From contig OZ241351.1 of assembly GCA_965200355.1 (NCBI GenBank), forward strand, positions 2,356,001 through 2,420,000: a stretch of DNA of 64,000 nucleotides. Direction: 5' to 3'. Source of the stretch: Bin18 sp965200355. GTDB lineage: Bacteria > Desulfobacterota > Binatia > Bin18. Below the pieces are notes generated by a model. That model did no database searches. It saw only the letters and a list, made by a program, of their open reading frames with translations, and was not told the DNA's origin. This document shows, piece by piece, positions 27,802-35,686 of this stretch. Both the position numbers and the translations under genes were made by a program. The stretch's first letter is position 1, and every line of letters starts with the position of its first letter.

Positions 27802-28698
27802 TCAGGTACAGTCAACGCCGAAAGGGAGCAGGAGGCGTGTCATATTGTCGTCAAGATTCTCGAGTTTGGCGTCCGCCAACTCGACCAAGTTCAGGCCGTA
27901 CCGGGCGTAGATCGCCTGCTTGTCTTTCTTTCGCTGCGCGTAAGCCGAATCTTTCTCCATTCCCCAGTACTCAATATACACCTTGCCCTGAGGGAGATAG
28001 AAGTCACAGTAGGCATCCTCTTCGACGGGTAATTTCCGCTCGTAGGCGTGGACGATGGCGTGCATGTAGAACCAGTTATCAATCGACAACTCTGCACGCG
28101 AGCGAACATAATGTCCGTCGGCAGCCCGGTACTTGGCAGGGAAGCGGGTACGGAGGTCTGCGACTTGTGGTTTTTCTGCGACGACGGGCGGGTCTGCGAT
28201 AATTTCCGCAGTCTCTTTGTAGGTCTTTTTGTTGGCTTCTTTGCCGAACTCGCTTACCGCGACGAGAAAGGTTTTACTATGAGGCAGACTGTCTGGCCAA
28301 ACGGCATAAAGGGGGCCGTTTTGTTTGAATGTCCGGGTTCGTCCCCCCTGCCTTTCCCCCTGGTCGGTGACTTTCCAACCCTCGGTGGACTTCTCGACCC
28401 AGCCCAACTCAGCCAGGATCAAGTTGACCCGAGCGCTGGGTATGTTGAGGGCCTTGCCTAGTTTTGAGGCGGTGAGCATCTCCGCATTACTCCTGTGGCT
28501 CGGTGGCCGTGCGGGGGACGAGTGTGAAACATTCCCAGCGCTGAACCTGACATCTTTTTCAGCGAGAGACTTCCTCTGCTTATAGTGGCTATAGCACAGT
28601 TGATGTCCCTTCTGATTCACTGGCTTCTCACAGCCTGGAGCTTGGCAGTATTCCGTAGATTGAAGAACTGCCCGTAAACGTTTCAAAACATTGCCCAT
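27802..28698 (-). CDS. Zinc-finger, winged-helix and nuclease-like protein
   Basis: 298 residues from the ATG at 28698 (CGGAGAA upstream); a GTG further up would overlap hicB and is not preferred. A zinc-knuckle-like cluster (CQAPGCEKPVNQKGHQLCYSH, about 17-37) is followed by a helix-turn-helix (SKLGKALNIPSARVNLILAE) and a C-terminal domain with RSRAELSIDNWFY, then DFYLPQGKVYIEYWG. The spacing E...D...E-x-Y/W resembles PD-(D/E)xK or Vsr-like endonucleases. It may be a DNA-binding nuclease of a mobile element or defence system. The nuclease assignment is by motif only. It lies between hyuA and hyuB, just after an orphan HicB. Confidence 0.65.
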   Translation of the reverse strand: MGNVLKRLRAVLQSTEYCQAPGCEKPVNQKGHQLCYSHYKQRKSLAEKDVRFSAGNVSHSSPARPPSHRSNAEMLTASKLGKALNIPSARVNLILAELGWVEKSTEGWKVTDQGERQGGRTRTFKQNGPLYAVWPDSLPHSKTFLVAVSEFGKEANKKTYKETAEIIADPPVVAEKPQVADLRTRFPAKYRAADGHYVRSRAELSIDNWFYMHAIVHAYERKLPVEEDAYCDFYLPQGKVYIEYWGMEKDSAYAQRKKDKQAIYARYGLNLVELADAKLENLDDNMTRLLLPFGVDCT

Positions 28699-28732
28699 TG
28701 CACCGTTCTCCGGGTCAAACCGAAAGAGGTCT

Positions 28733-28900
28733 TTATCTGGTGACTGCACTGTCCATAGCCATCAGCAGGTACGCATCTTTAAGGGTTTCTTCCAGTTCTT
28801 CCAGCGTTTCGCCCTGGGTCATGATCTCAGGATGTTCGAGAAGTTTGCCCAGCCAGAATGTATCCGACTTCCAATACACCATGGTCAACGGAGTGTTCAT
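28733..28900 (-). CDS. hicB: HicB-family antitoxin, short orphan
   Basis: A 55-residue gene. Its reading MVYWKSDTFWLGKLLEHPEI then TQGETLEELEETLKDAYLL is the standard fold of small HicB antitoxins, which neutralise HicA mRNA-interferases. Family members run about 70-75 residues and end in a DDVPxxYxVKEI-type tail; here the protein stops early at MAMDSAVTR. No HicA follows. It starts only 13 bp after the hyuA stop, inside the hyuA-hyuB interval, so it probably shares the hyuA transcript. Confidence 0.75.
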   Translation of the reverse strand: MNTPLTMVYWKSDTFWLGKLLEHPEIMTQGETLEELEETLKDAYLLMAMDSAVTR

Positions 28901-28913
28901 GGCCGTTTTCTCC

Positions 28914-30965
28914 CTATGCGTGCGGTCGAATCAGGATATTCGCATAGCGGTCTACCTCTGCCGCATAATCTGGCAACACGACCGTGGTTGAGTCCATCTC
29001 GGTCACAATCGCCGGACCGGGCAGGCGGTTGCCCGGTGTGAGCTTGGCCCGGTCATAAATCGGTGTGGTCAAAAAGTCGCCGTCAAAATAAATCCGGTGT
29101 TCGTCAAACTGGGCGTGGGCCGCGGACGGCCCGTCCATTTCGCCTTCGGGCCAGTGCAAGGCCGTTCCCGTGCCAAGAGCCACGGCGCGAAGATTGACGA
29201 TCTCACACTCGGCATCCAGACGAAAGCGGTAGAGCTGTTCGTGCAGGGCGTGAAATTGCTCGGCCAGCGTCGCGGTGCCGTTGGTGTGCAACTCGTTGAG
29301 GGTGGTGGTCACCGGCAGTTCATAGCCCTGGCGGAAGTAGCGCATATCAGCGTTATAGAAAATCTGCTGCTGCTGTCGGGAGATGCCTTCCCGCTCCAGC
29401 CAGCCGGTCGCCTCCGCGCTCAGCCCTTCGAGTATCGCAATGACCTCGGGTGCAGTGATCTGATCCAGGGTACGGAAGACGGTTCGGGAGAATTCTTCGC
29501 GATAATCGCAACACACATCGCCCATTGCGCATAAAATACCCGGTGCGGGCGGGACGATAACCGGGTAGGAGCCAATCAGCTTGGCCACCGCGTTGGCGTG
29601 CAGCGGTCCGGCGCCGCCAAACGCGGCCAGGGCAAAATTGCGTGGGTCGTAGCCGCGCTGGACGGAGACTAGACGCAAGGCTCCGTGCATATTCTCATTC
29701 ACAATGTCCAGAATGCCCTGGGCGGTCTGATACACGTCAAGGCCGAGTTTTTTCCCAATCCGCTCGACCGCAGCATGGGCGGCTTCCGTATCCAGCGTCA
29801 TCTCGCCACCCAGCAGATGGGGTGGCAGATGGCCCAGGACAACATTGGCGTCCGTTACCGTGGGCTCCGTCCCGCCCTGGCCGTAACTGGCCGGACCAGG
29901 AACAGCCCCAGCGCTCTGCGGACCAACCCGGAGGGCGTTGGTAATCTCGGGGACATGGGCAACGGAGCCGCCACCGGCTCCGATACTGCGGACATCAACC
30001 GAAGGGACCTTAATCGGAAAATAGCCCAGGGTCGTTTCCCGCGAAATAGTCTGGCTGCCATCCTGACACAGGGCCACATCGGTGGACGTGCCGCCCATAT
30101 CGAGGGTCAACAAATGCGGGAAGCCTGCCTTTTTCGCAATATACAAGGCTCCCGCAACGCCACCGGCCGGGCCAGACATCACGGCGTAGACCGGCCGTTC
30201 CTGAGCCATGCGCAAGGTCATCAGCCCGGCGTCGGAGCGAAGGATATTGACATCCGCTCTCAGGCCGTGCGCCGTGAGCTGGTCCGCAAAGCTGCGCATA
30301 TACTGGGAGACTTTTGGCCGGACATACGAATTCATGACCGCGGTGAGCGCGCGTTCGTACTCCCGGAACTCCGGCAGCACCTCCGATGACGCGGTAATCG
30401 GTGTGTTGGGCAGCACCTCCTGGGCAATCGCTTTTACGCGCTTTTCGTGGGTTTGGTTGGCGTATGAGTTAATGAGGGAAATCGTCAGCGCTTCGATTCC
30501 CTGTGCGCCTAAATCGTGCAGGTCGGTGCGGAGCGCGTCTTCATCCAGCGGGGTGACCACCTCTCCACGGGTGTCGATACGCTCGACAGCCTCGCGGGTG
30601 TATTCGAGGGCAGCCGGCGGGTCCGGCTTCTCCATAATCATCCAGCCGGCGAGTGGACCCGGCGTCCAGGAACGCGCCAAGTGAAGGATTTGCTTAAAGC
30701 CCTGGGTCGTAATCAGGCCAACCTTAGCGCCCTTGCCCTCAAGGACGGCATTGGTGGCCACGGTCGTCCCGTGCATAATCTGGGCGATGTCACCGGGTGA
30801 GATATTGGCCGCGCGGCAGATTTTCTCAATCCCGGCCAGTACGCCAACTGAGGGGTCGCTGGGGGTAGACGGCGTTTTGGTGCGGATCTGCCGGCCGCGT
30901 GCTTCGTCAAAAAGTATGAGATCGGTAAACGTTCCGCCGACGTCAACACCAAGTTTGAAGGACAT
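28914..30965 (-). CDS. Hydantoinase A/oxoprolinase family protein
   Basis: 683 residues, the usual length. The N-terminal ATP-binding motif GVDVGGTFTDLILFDEARG (about 6-24), MHGTTVATNAVLEGKGAKVG, the central LTLDMGGTSTDVALCQDG, and IGAGGGSVA mark the actin-like HyuA fold. It phosphorylates or activates substrate with ATP for the B subunit. The HyuB partner lies downstream beyond hicB and a nuclease-like gene. The start is preceded by only a weak Shine-Dalgarno. Co-transcription with the upstream methyltransferase and small coiled-coil gene is likely. Confidence 0.92.
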   Translation of the reverse strand: MSFKLGVDVGGTFTDLILFDEARGRQIRTKTPSTPSDPSVGVLAGIEKICRAANISPGDIAQIMHGTTVATNAVLEGKGAKVGLITTQGFKQILHLARSWTPGPLAGWMIMEKPDPPAALEYTREAVERIDTRGEVVTPLDEDALRTDLHDLGAQGIEALTISLINSYANQTHEKRVKAIAQEVLPNTPITASSEVLPEFREYERALTAVMNSYVRPKVSQYMRSFADQLTAHGLRADVNILRSDAGLMTLRMAQERPVYAVMSGPAGGVAGALYIAKKAGFPHLLTLDMGGTSTDVALCQDGSQTISRETTLGYFPIKVPSVDVRSIGAGGGSVAHVPEITNALRVGPQSAGAVPGPASYGQGGTEPTVTDANVVLGHLPPHLLGGEMTLDTEAAHAAVERIGKKLGLDVYQTAQGILDIVNENMHGALRLVSVQRGYDPRNFALAAFGGAGPLHANAVAKLIGSYPVIVPPAPGILCAMGDVCCDYREEFSRTVFRTLDQITAPEVIAILEGLSAEATGWLEREGISRQQQQIFYNADMRYFRQGYELPVTTTLNELHTNGTATLAEQFHALHEQLYRFRLDAECEIVNLRAVALGTGTALHWPEGEMDGPSAAHAQFDEHRIYFDGDFLTTPIYDRAKLTPGNRLPGPAIVTEMDSTTVVLPDYAAEVDRYANILIRPHA

Positions 30966-31021
30966 GGAGAGCCTGCACTTTCTGATTCACGAGCAAGAGG
31001 GACGCTTTGCCTGCCTGGTCG

Positions 31022-31354
31022 TTAGGATGAAACCGCGCGAATCGCGGCTTGATATGAGGCCGTGGTTTCGCCGGTGTCGGTTTCCTCTAACTCTTGATGG
31101 ACGATGCGCAGGACGCGCTCAATGTATTCGGCCCGCCAGCGCTCCCGTTCGGTCAGAACGACCTCATCTGGACGATAGGATTCGATGTCGTGCGGCGTGA
31201 ACAGGCCCTTGGCCGCGGCCAGACGCTCAACGGTATCGAGGCGCTCCCGCAGCACCGAGACCTCACCGGCCAGGGCCATGACAATCCCCATGACCGTATC
31301 GATTTGGGGATCGTTAAAAAAAGTCGGGCGCTTGCCTTTTGCTTTGCGTATCAT
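31022..31354 (-). CDS. Conserved hypothetical protein, coiled coil
   Basis: 110 residues from the ATG at 31354, preceded by AGGGGGC. The N-terminal PTFFNDPQIDTVMGIVMALA is followed by a heptad segment (EVSVLRERLDTVERLAA). The rest is charged and helical. It begins 13 bp after the methyltransferase stop and ends 56 bp before hydantoinase A, so it is part of this operon. No function is known; it may be a small assembly or adaptor protein. Confidence 0.65.
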   Translation of the reverse strand: MIRKAKGKRPTFFNDPQIDTVMGIVMALAGEVSVLRERLDTVERLAAAKGLFTPHDIESYRPDEVVLTERERWRAEYIERVLRIVHQELEETDTGETTASYQAAIRAVSS

Positions 31355-31367
31355 AAAGAGCCCCCTG

Positions 31368-32522
31368 CTATTTTGTCGCACCAAAGACGAACCACGCCCC
31401 GCCGCCGCCAAAATCGCCCCCTTGAAATTGCTTGGTGCGCGCTTGGGCCCGCTCCAGGGCGCTGGGGATCATCGTCTGGACGACACGCTCTGAAGCAAAA
31501 CCGGACTCTTCGGCCAGCTTTTGGAGGTCCATGGAATGGACCGTCCCCCAGAAGGGTTCGTTGTTGTGATAGGTATCCCAGTCGAGAATAAACGCCTCGT
31601 AGGGCGGCATACCTTCATACTGCGGCACCTCTTGGTGGAGCATCATGCCGCCTGGCTTTAACAGGCGGTGACACTCTTGCATGATATTGCGAATGGCCTG
31701 GCTCGAAGTCTCATGCAGCAAGATATGTGAGACGATGAGGTCAAACGAGCCGGCCTCGAAATTGGTCTGCTCCGCATTCTGCTGGGAGAAATGGACGCGC
31801 TTGCCCAGCGCCTCGGCGCGCGCATGGGCATAGCGCAGGACCGGAGCGCCCACGTCAACGGCATAGACTTCGGCTTCGGGATAGGCGTCCACATAGGGCA
31901 GGGTGCTGTGTCCGATGGTGCAGCCCATATCCAGGATGCGGGCGGGCCGAAAGTCTGCGTGCTGTTCTGTGAGGTGCAGCACAACCGACTGACCCATTTC
32001 ATCGTTCAGGCTGCCTAAGCGACTCATGGCGTAAATATAGACGGCCCGGTCATAGGTCGCTCCAGCGGCCACGTCATTTGGTCCTAATTCGGTGTGGTAG
32101 CCGCCTGGCTGACAGTGAATGTCCACCGCGGTGTGGTAGGCCGGAATGGGCAAGTCAGGATTCAAGGTGAGAGAGCCGAGCGTCTTCCCGTTGGTCGTGG
32201 CGCGCTCCCGGAGCTGCGGGAGCTGGCGTTCCACGCTCACATTGACCGCATCCCACATCATTTCCTGGCTGGTCCGCAGCAAGGTGCTCCACATCTGGTA
32301 ATAGGGTTCGTCCTGCATGACGCTGCGGACTTCATGCCGGTCTTGGGGAGGACGCTGATGGTCCCGCGCAAAGCGGGGGGCTGCCCGGCGCTCGTAGATA
32401 GTCTTATTGCCGGGTGAGACTGTGGTGGCCAGATGGACCTTGAGGCTGTGGACAAAGTTTTGCCGGGCCAACTCGTCGTGGGTGGTGGTCGGAAGCAGGG
32501 CGTGCGGTAACTGCGTATTCAT
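31368..32522 (-). CDS. Class I SAM-dependent methyltransferase
   Basis: 384 residues from the ATG at 32522 (GGAGGAGTC upstream). The AdoMet motif I is ARILDMGCTIGHSTLPYV (about residues 205), motif II is EVYAVDVGA, and a post-motif GSFDLIVSHILLHE precedes ECHRLLKPGGMMLHQEVPQY. This is the usual small-molecule methyltransferase core with a long N-terminal region. It probably methylates a metabolite of the surrounding catabolic pathway. It lies between an LLM oxidoreductase and the hydantoinase genes on the same strand. Confidence 0.88.
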   Translation of the reverse strand: MNTQLPHALLPTTTHDELARQNFVHSLKVHLATTVSPGNKTIYERRAAPRFARDHQRPPQDRHEVRSVMQDEPYYQMWSTLLRTSQEMMWDAVNVSVERQLPQLRERATTNGKTLGSLTLNPDLPIPAYHTAVDIHCQPGGYHTELGPNDVAAGATYDRAVYIYAMSRLGSLNDEMGQSVVLHLTEQHADFRPARILDMGCTIGHSTLPYVDAYPEAEVYAVDVGAPVLRYAHARAEALGKRVHFSQQNAEQTNFEAGSFDLIVSHILLHETSSQAIRNIMQECHRLLKPGGMMLHQEVPQYEGMPPYEAFILDWDTYHNNEPFWGTVHSMDLQKLAEESGFASERVVQTMIPSALERAQARTKQFQGGDFGGGGAWFVFGATK

Positions 32523-32561
32523 ACTGACTCCTCCGTTCAAGGCGTTCCCTACTCCATACCG

Positions 32562-33584
32562 TTATTCGGCAAAGGCGGCAATCATCGCGGCGTTATTGTG
32601 ACGCACCTCTTCCGGGTCGGCAGCGAAAGAAGGGCTGAGCAAGAGCAGCGTGTCAAACAAGCCTGCAAACGCCGTCAGTTGTTGCCGGATGTCGTCCGGT
32701 GTCCCTGCCAAGACCAGCGCGTCAATCATCTCGTCGCTGACGGCCGCCAGCATGGCCGGGATGTCATTACGGGTCATCGCATCCCGGATAGTGAGCTTGG
32801 CCTGTGTAAAGCCGGGGGGGTCAAGGATCACGTCGAAGTAGGGCAGGGTGGCGTAAAAGGCGACGGCATGTCTGGCTAAATCACGGGCCTGGCGGCGATT
32901 GGTATTGACCGCACAGCATTTCACGGCGCAAATCTCGAAGCCGGCTCTCTCCCGCCGGCTGTGGCTGAAGCCTCTCTTCAGATGCGGATGGACGACATCC
33001 GTGAAATATCGGGGAGTATTGAGGACGTTGAGGATAATGCCGTCGGCCAGTGCCCCGGCGAGCTGGATCATATTGGGCAGAACCGCGGCCAGATAGATAG
33101 GGACGCTGGGATAGGCCGGGGCGGTGAGCCGTTGATAATTGCGCACCTGATAGAACTCACCACTATATGCGACTGCCTGCGTTGGCGAGCCTTGCCACAT
33201 GGTGCGAATACACTCAACATATTCACGCATCCGGGCAACGGGTTTACGGTATTCCAGGCCGTGCCATTGCTCATTCCAGTCCTTTGGCGCGGTCCCAAGC
33301 CCCAGAATGAAACGCCCGTGGGTGTATTCGGCGAGTGACATTGCGCCTAACTCGGTCAACATCGGCGGACGAGCAAAATGGGCAACCGCCGTTCCGAGGC
33401 GGACGGTCCGCACCGCACTAGCTATGGCGGTCAGTGGGACAAAGGCGTCCCGCCACAGCTCAGCGGCCCAAATACTCTCCGCTCCGGCGTCTTCCGCTTG
33501 GGTAGCAAAGTAGACAATATGGTCAAGGGTCAGCTTATCTCCATTAAAGAGAACGCCCCATTTTAATGGCTCGACTTGCGCCAT
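32562..33584 (-). CDS. LLM class flavin-dependent oxidoreductase
   Basis: 340 residues from the ATG at 33584, which follows GCGAGGAGA; the open frame extending upstream is in the AT-rich intergenic region and is not protein-like. Luciferase-fold features are KWGVLFNGDKLTLDHIVYFA, the segment ESIWAAELWRDAFVPLTAIA, and YTHGRFILGLGTAPKDWNEQ. It is the first gene of the minus-strand operon with methyltransferase and hydantoinase genes. It probably oxidises the substrate before methyl transfer or ring opening. Confidence 0.9.
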   Translation of the reverse strand: MAQVEPLKWGVLFNGDKLTLDHIVYFATQAEDAGAESIWAAELWRDAFVPLTAIASAVRTVRLGTAVAHFARPPMLTELGAMSLAEYTHGRFILGLGTAPKDWNEQWHGLEYRKPVARMREYVECIRTMWQGSPTQAVAYSGEFYQVRNYQRLTAPAYPSVPIYLAAVLPNMIQLAGALADGIILNVLNTPRYFTDVVHPHLKRGFSHSRRERAGFEICAVKCCAVNTNRRQARDLARHAVAFYATLPYFDVILDPPGFTQAKLTIRDAMTRNDIPAMLAAVSDEMIDALVLAGTPDDIRQQLTAFAGLFDTLLLLSPSFAADPEEVRHNNAAMIAAFAE

Positions 33585-33780
33585 GAAAAAAATCTCCTCG
33601 CCTCTGCTTCCGCCCACACTATCCTCTCCATACGCGCCATACGTGAGAGGTGCAGGCAATAATATAACATAGTTTGATAAATGTGGCAGGAGATGTAGAG
33701 TAATTCTTCCAAGTATGCTATGGGAGCCGTTACTTTTGTGAAGGATGCACGGACCTGAGGGGTCTTGTTCGGAAAAGCCC
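33585..33780. promoter_or_regulatory. AT-rich divergent promoter region
   Basis: A divergent interval of about 200 bp between the LLM oxidoreductase and a lipoprotein gene. At 33657-33720 it is clearly more AT-rich than its surroundings (AATAATATAACATAGTTTGA), fitting promoter DNA for both directions. No exact -35/-10 pair with good spacing could be fixed. Confidence 0.35.
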
Positions 33781-34197
33781 GTGAGAGTGCTTTTGATAAT
33801 TCTGGTCGGTTGTGCCCTGAGCGGCTGTGTGAATCGTCCGTCAAAACCTTTAGTTTTGACGGAACAGGTCGGGGCACTGCCCGTCGCATTTACCACGAAG
33901 AATTGCGAAATCCCTCTGCTTGATTCTCCTCCCGCGTCGGCCCATGAAGTCATCGCCCGGGTGAAAACCTATGGCAATCCAGGGACGGGTATGGAAGCCA
34001 TGCAGGCTGCCCTGTACCGGGAGGCGTGCGCAATAGGGGCGGAGGCTATTGTCCTGCAACGGGTGAAAGCCGGAGAATTTCAGGACGAAATAACGGTGGC
34101 CCATGTCGGAGCGAGTACCGCCCGCGACTATCGAAGCCGGGCAGACTATGAATTCCAACTGGTTGGTTTGGCCATTCGATATAAACCACAAAACTGA
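33781..34197 (+). CDS. Putative lipoprotein
   Basis: 138 residues from a GTG start. The signal peptide VRVLLIILVGCALSGCVNRP has a clear lipobox (LSGC). An ATG at 33745 is an alternative, but the hydrophobic segment begins right at the GTG. The mature part is a small alpha/beta domain with conserved-looking segments PPASAHEVIARVKTYG and ACAIGAEAIVLQ. This size and the ALYREACAIGAEAI pattern resemble small envelope lipoproteins of the DUF4156 type. It may be membrane-anchored and linked to the RND cluster that follows. Confidence 0.65.
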   Translation: MRVLLIILVGCALSGCVNRPSKPLVLTEQVGALPVAFTTKNCEIPLLDSPPASAHEVIARVKTYGNPGTGMEAMQAALYREACAIGAEAIVLQRVKAGEFQDEITVAHVGASTARDYRSRADYEFQLVGLAIRYKPQN

Positions 34198-34342
34198 ACC
34201 AGAACTCCCTTCCATGATGCGGATGAGGAGACCCGGGTGGGGTCCCTTGACAGTTCTGCTCGTACTTCATAAGTAGGGGTGCTTAATTTCGGGAGCTTAC
34301 AGACGACAAGGCTTTCTCAGCATCAGGTAAGGAGACAATACT

Positions 34343-35578
34343 TTGAAAAGACAAATGCAGTTGGCGTGGCGCCATGCGGCTTGGAGCGTTCTGGTCGCCG
34401 CCCTCTTTACACTGTCCGCCTGCGTTGAAGCAGCCGACGAAGAGGTGTTGCGTGAACTCAACGAAATGGGAGCGTCCAAGGGGAATGTGTTTCCCGACCG
34501 TGAGGACTACTATGATGCTTTTGTCCTGGACGCCAATAATGCCTGGGTCTCTGGCGGACGAGGGCTTATTCTCCATGTGACCAATAACGGGCAAGATTTT
34601 GCCATGCTGGAGACCGGGGTCCAAAAGGCAATCTATGAGGTTGATTTTGCGACGGCTCAGGATGGGATTGCCGTTGGACAGGATGGAATTGTCCTCAAGA
34701 CCAGTGACGGAGGAAAAGCCTGGACCCGCATCCCTGTCGAACTACCGCTGCAAGACTGGCAGGTAGCCCAGCCGCACTATTTCGCGGTGAGCCGTGGCGC
34801 GGACGCGCAACACATCTGGGCCGTTGGTCCGGTGGGGGCCATTATCCGCTCACAAGACGGCGGGGAGACCTGGGAGAATCTCTCACTGTGGTGCGACCTG
34901 AGCTTTGATAATTTTGCCACCTCAGACCCCGCGGATGATCCTGAGTCAACACTGCGGATGAATCCGTGTGACGTAACGCTGAACGGGGTGTCGTTCCCCA
35001 CCAATACGGACGGGTGGGTCACGGGTGAATTTGGGATTATTCTGCGCACCCAGGATGGTGGCGTCACCTGGCAGCGACAACGCAATGTTCACAACTTGCC
35101 GAAATACACCCGCCCGGAACTCTCCGAAGAGGAAGCTATCCGCCAGCGTATCCCCCCCCTCTATATTGAAGACCTTTTCCTGATTGATGTGGATTTTCGG
35201 AGCGCTCAGGAGGGGTATGTCACCGGGGAGAGTGGCACCTTGCTGCAAACGACAGATGCGGGGGAGACGTGGACAAACATTCCCAGTGGAAGTTTTAACA
35301 CCCTCCTGTCCGTCACCGCGGCTCCGAATAACAACCGCGACGACTTTGCCACCGGAGTGCTCGGTACGCTTGCCTCGGCCACCAGTGGTTCATGGCAGCT
35401 TGACGACGATGTCCGTCAGCATGTGTTGACATGGATTCGCACGGCGTCTTTTGCCTCTGATGGGCAATTTGGTGTTGCCTGCGGAGGGAAAGGGACGGTC
35501 CTGGTCACCGCCGACGGCGGCAAGCGTTGGACCGCCGCGGACAAAGCCAAGCTGTATGCCGCGAACCCGTCCCTCTAA
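34343..35578 (+). CDS. YCF48-related lipoprotein (BNR/Asp-box beta propeller)
   Basis: 411 residues from a TTG start supported by AAGGAGA eight bases upstream. The signal peptide ends at a lipobox (LSAC). Five Asp-box-like motifs (TSDGGKAWTR, SQDGGETWEN, TQDGGVTWQR, TTDAGETWTN, TADGGKRWTA) indicate a seven-bladed YCF48/BNR propeller. Proteins like this are typically encoded directly before RND/MMPL pumps with DUF1302 and DUF1329 genes, as here. It probably acts as a periplasmic part of the envelope transport system. Confidence 0.88.
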   Translation: MKRQMQLAWRHAAWSVLVAALFTLSACVEAADEEVLRELNEMGASKGNVFPDREDYYDAFVLDANNAWVSGGRGLILHVTNNGQDFAMLETGVQKAIYEVDFATAQDGIAVGQDGIVLKTSDGGKAWTRIPVELPLQDWQVAQPHYFAVSRGADAQHIWAVGPVGAIIRSQDGGETWENLSLWCDLSFDNFATSDPADDPESTLRMNPCDVTLNGVSFPTNTDGWVTGEFGIILRTQDGGVTWQRQRNVHNLPKYTRPELSEEEAIRQRIPPLYIEDLFLIDVDFRSAQEGYVTGESGTLLQTTDAGETWTNIPSGSFNTLLSVTAAPNNNRDDFATGVLGTLASATSGSWQLDDDVRQHVLTWIRTASFASDGQFGVACGGKGTVLVTADGGKRWTAADKAKLYAANPSL

Positions 35579-35686
35579 GGGAGCCGAACCTCGCGACCCA
35601 GCGACGCTGTTATGACCGACATACGTATCAGCAGCACATAATTACTCACACACTACTACGCCCCTGCTCGCGTAAGGAGGAAGCAC

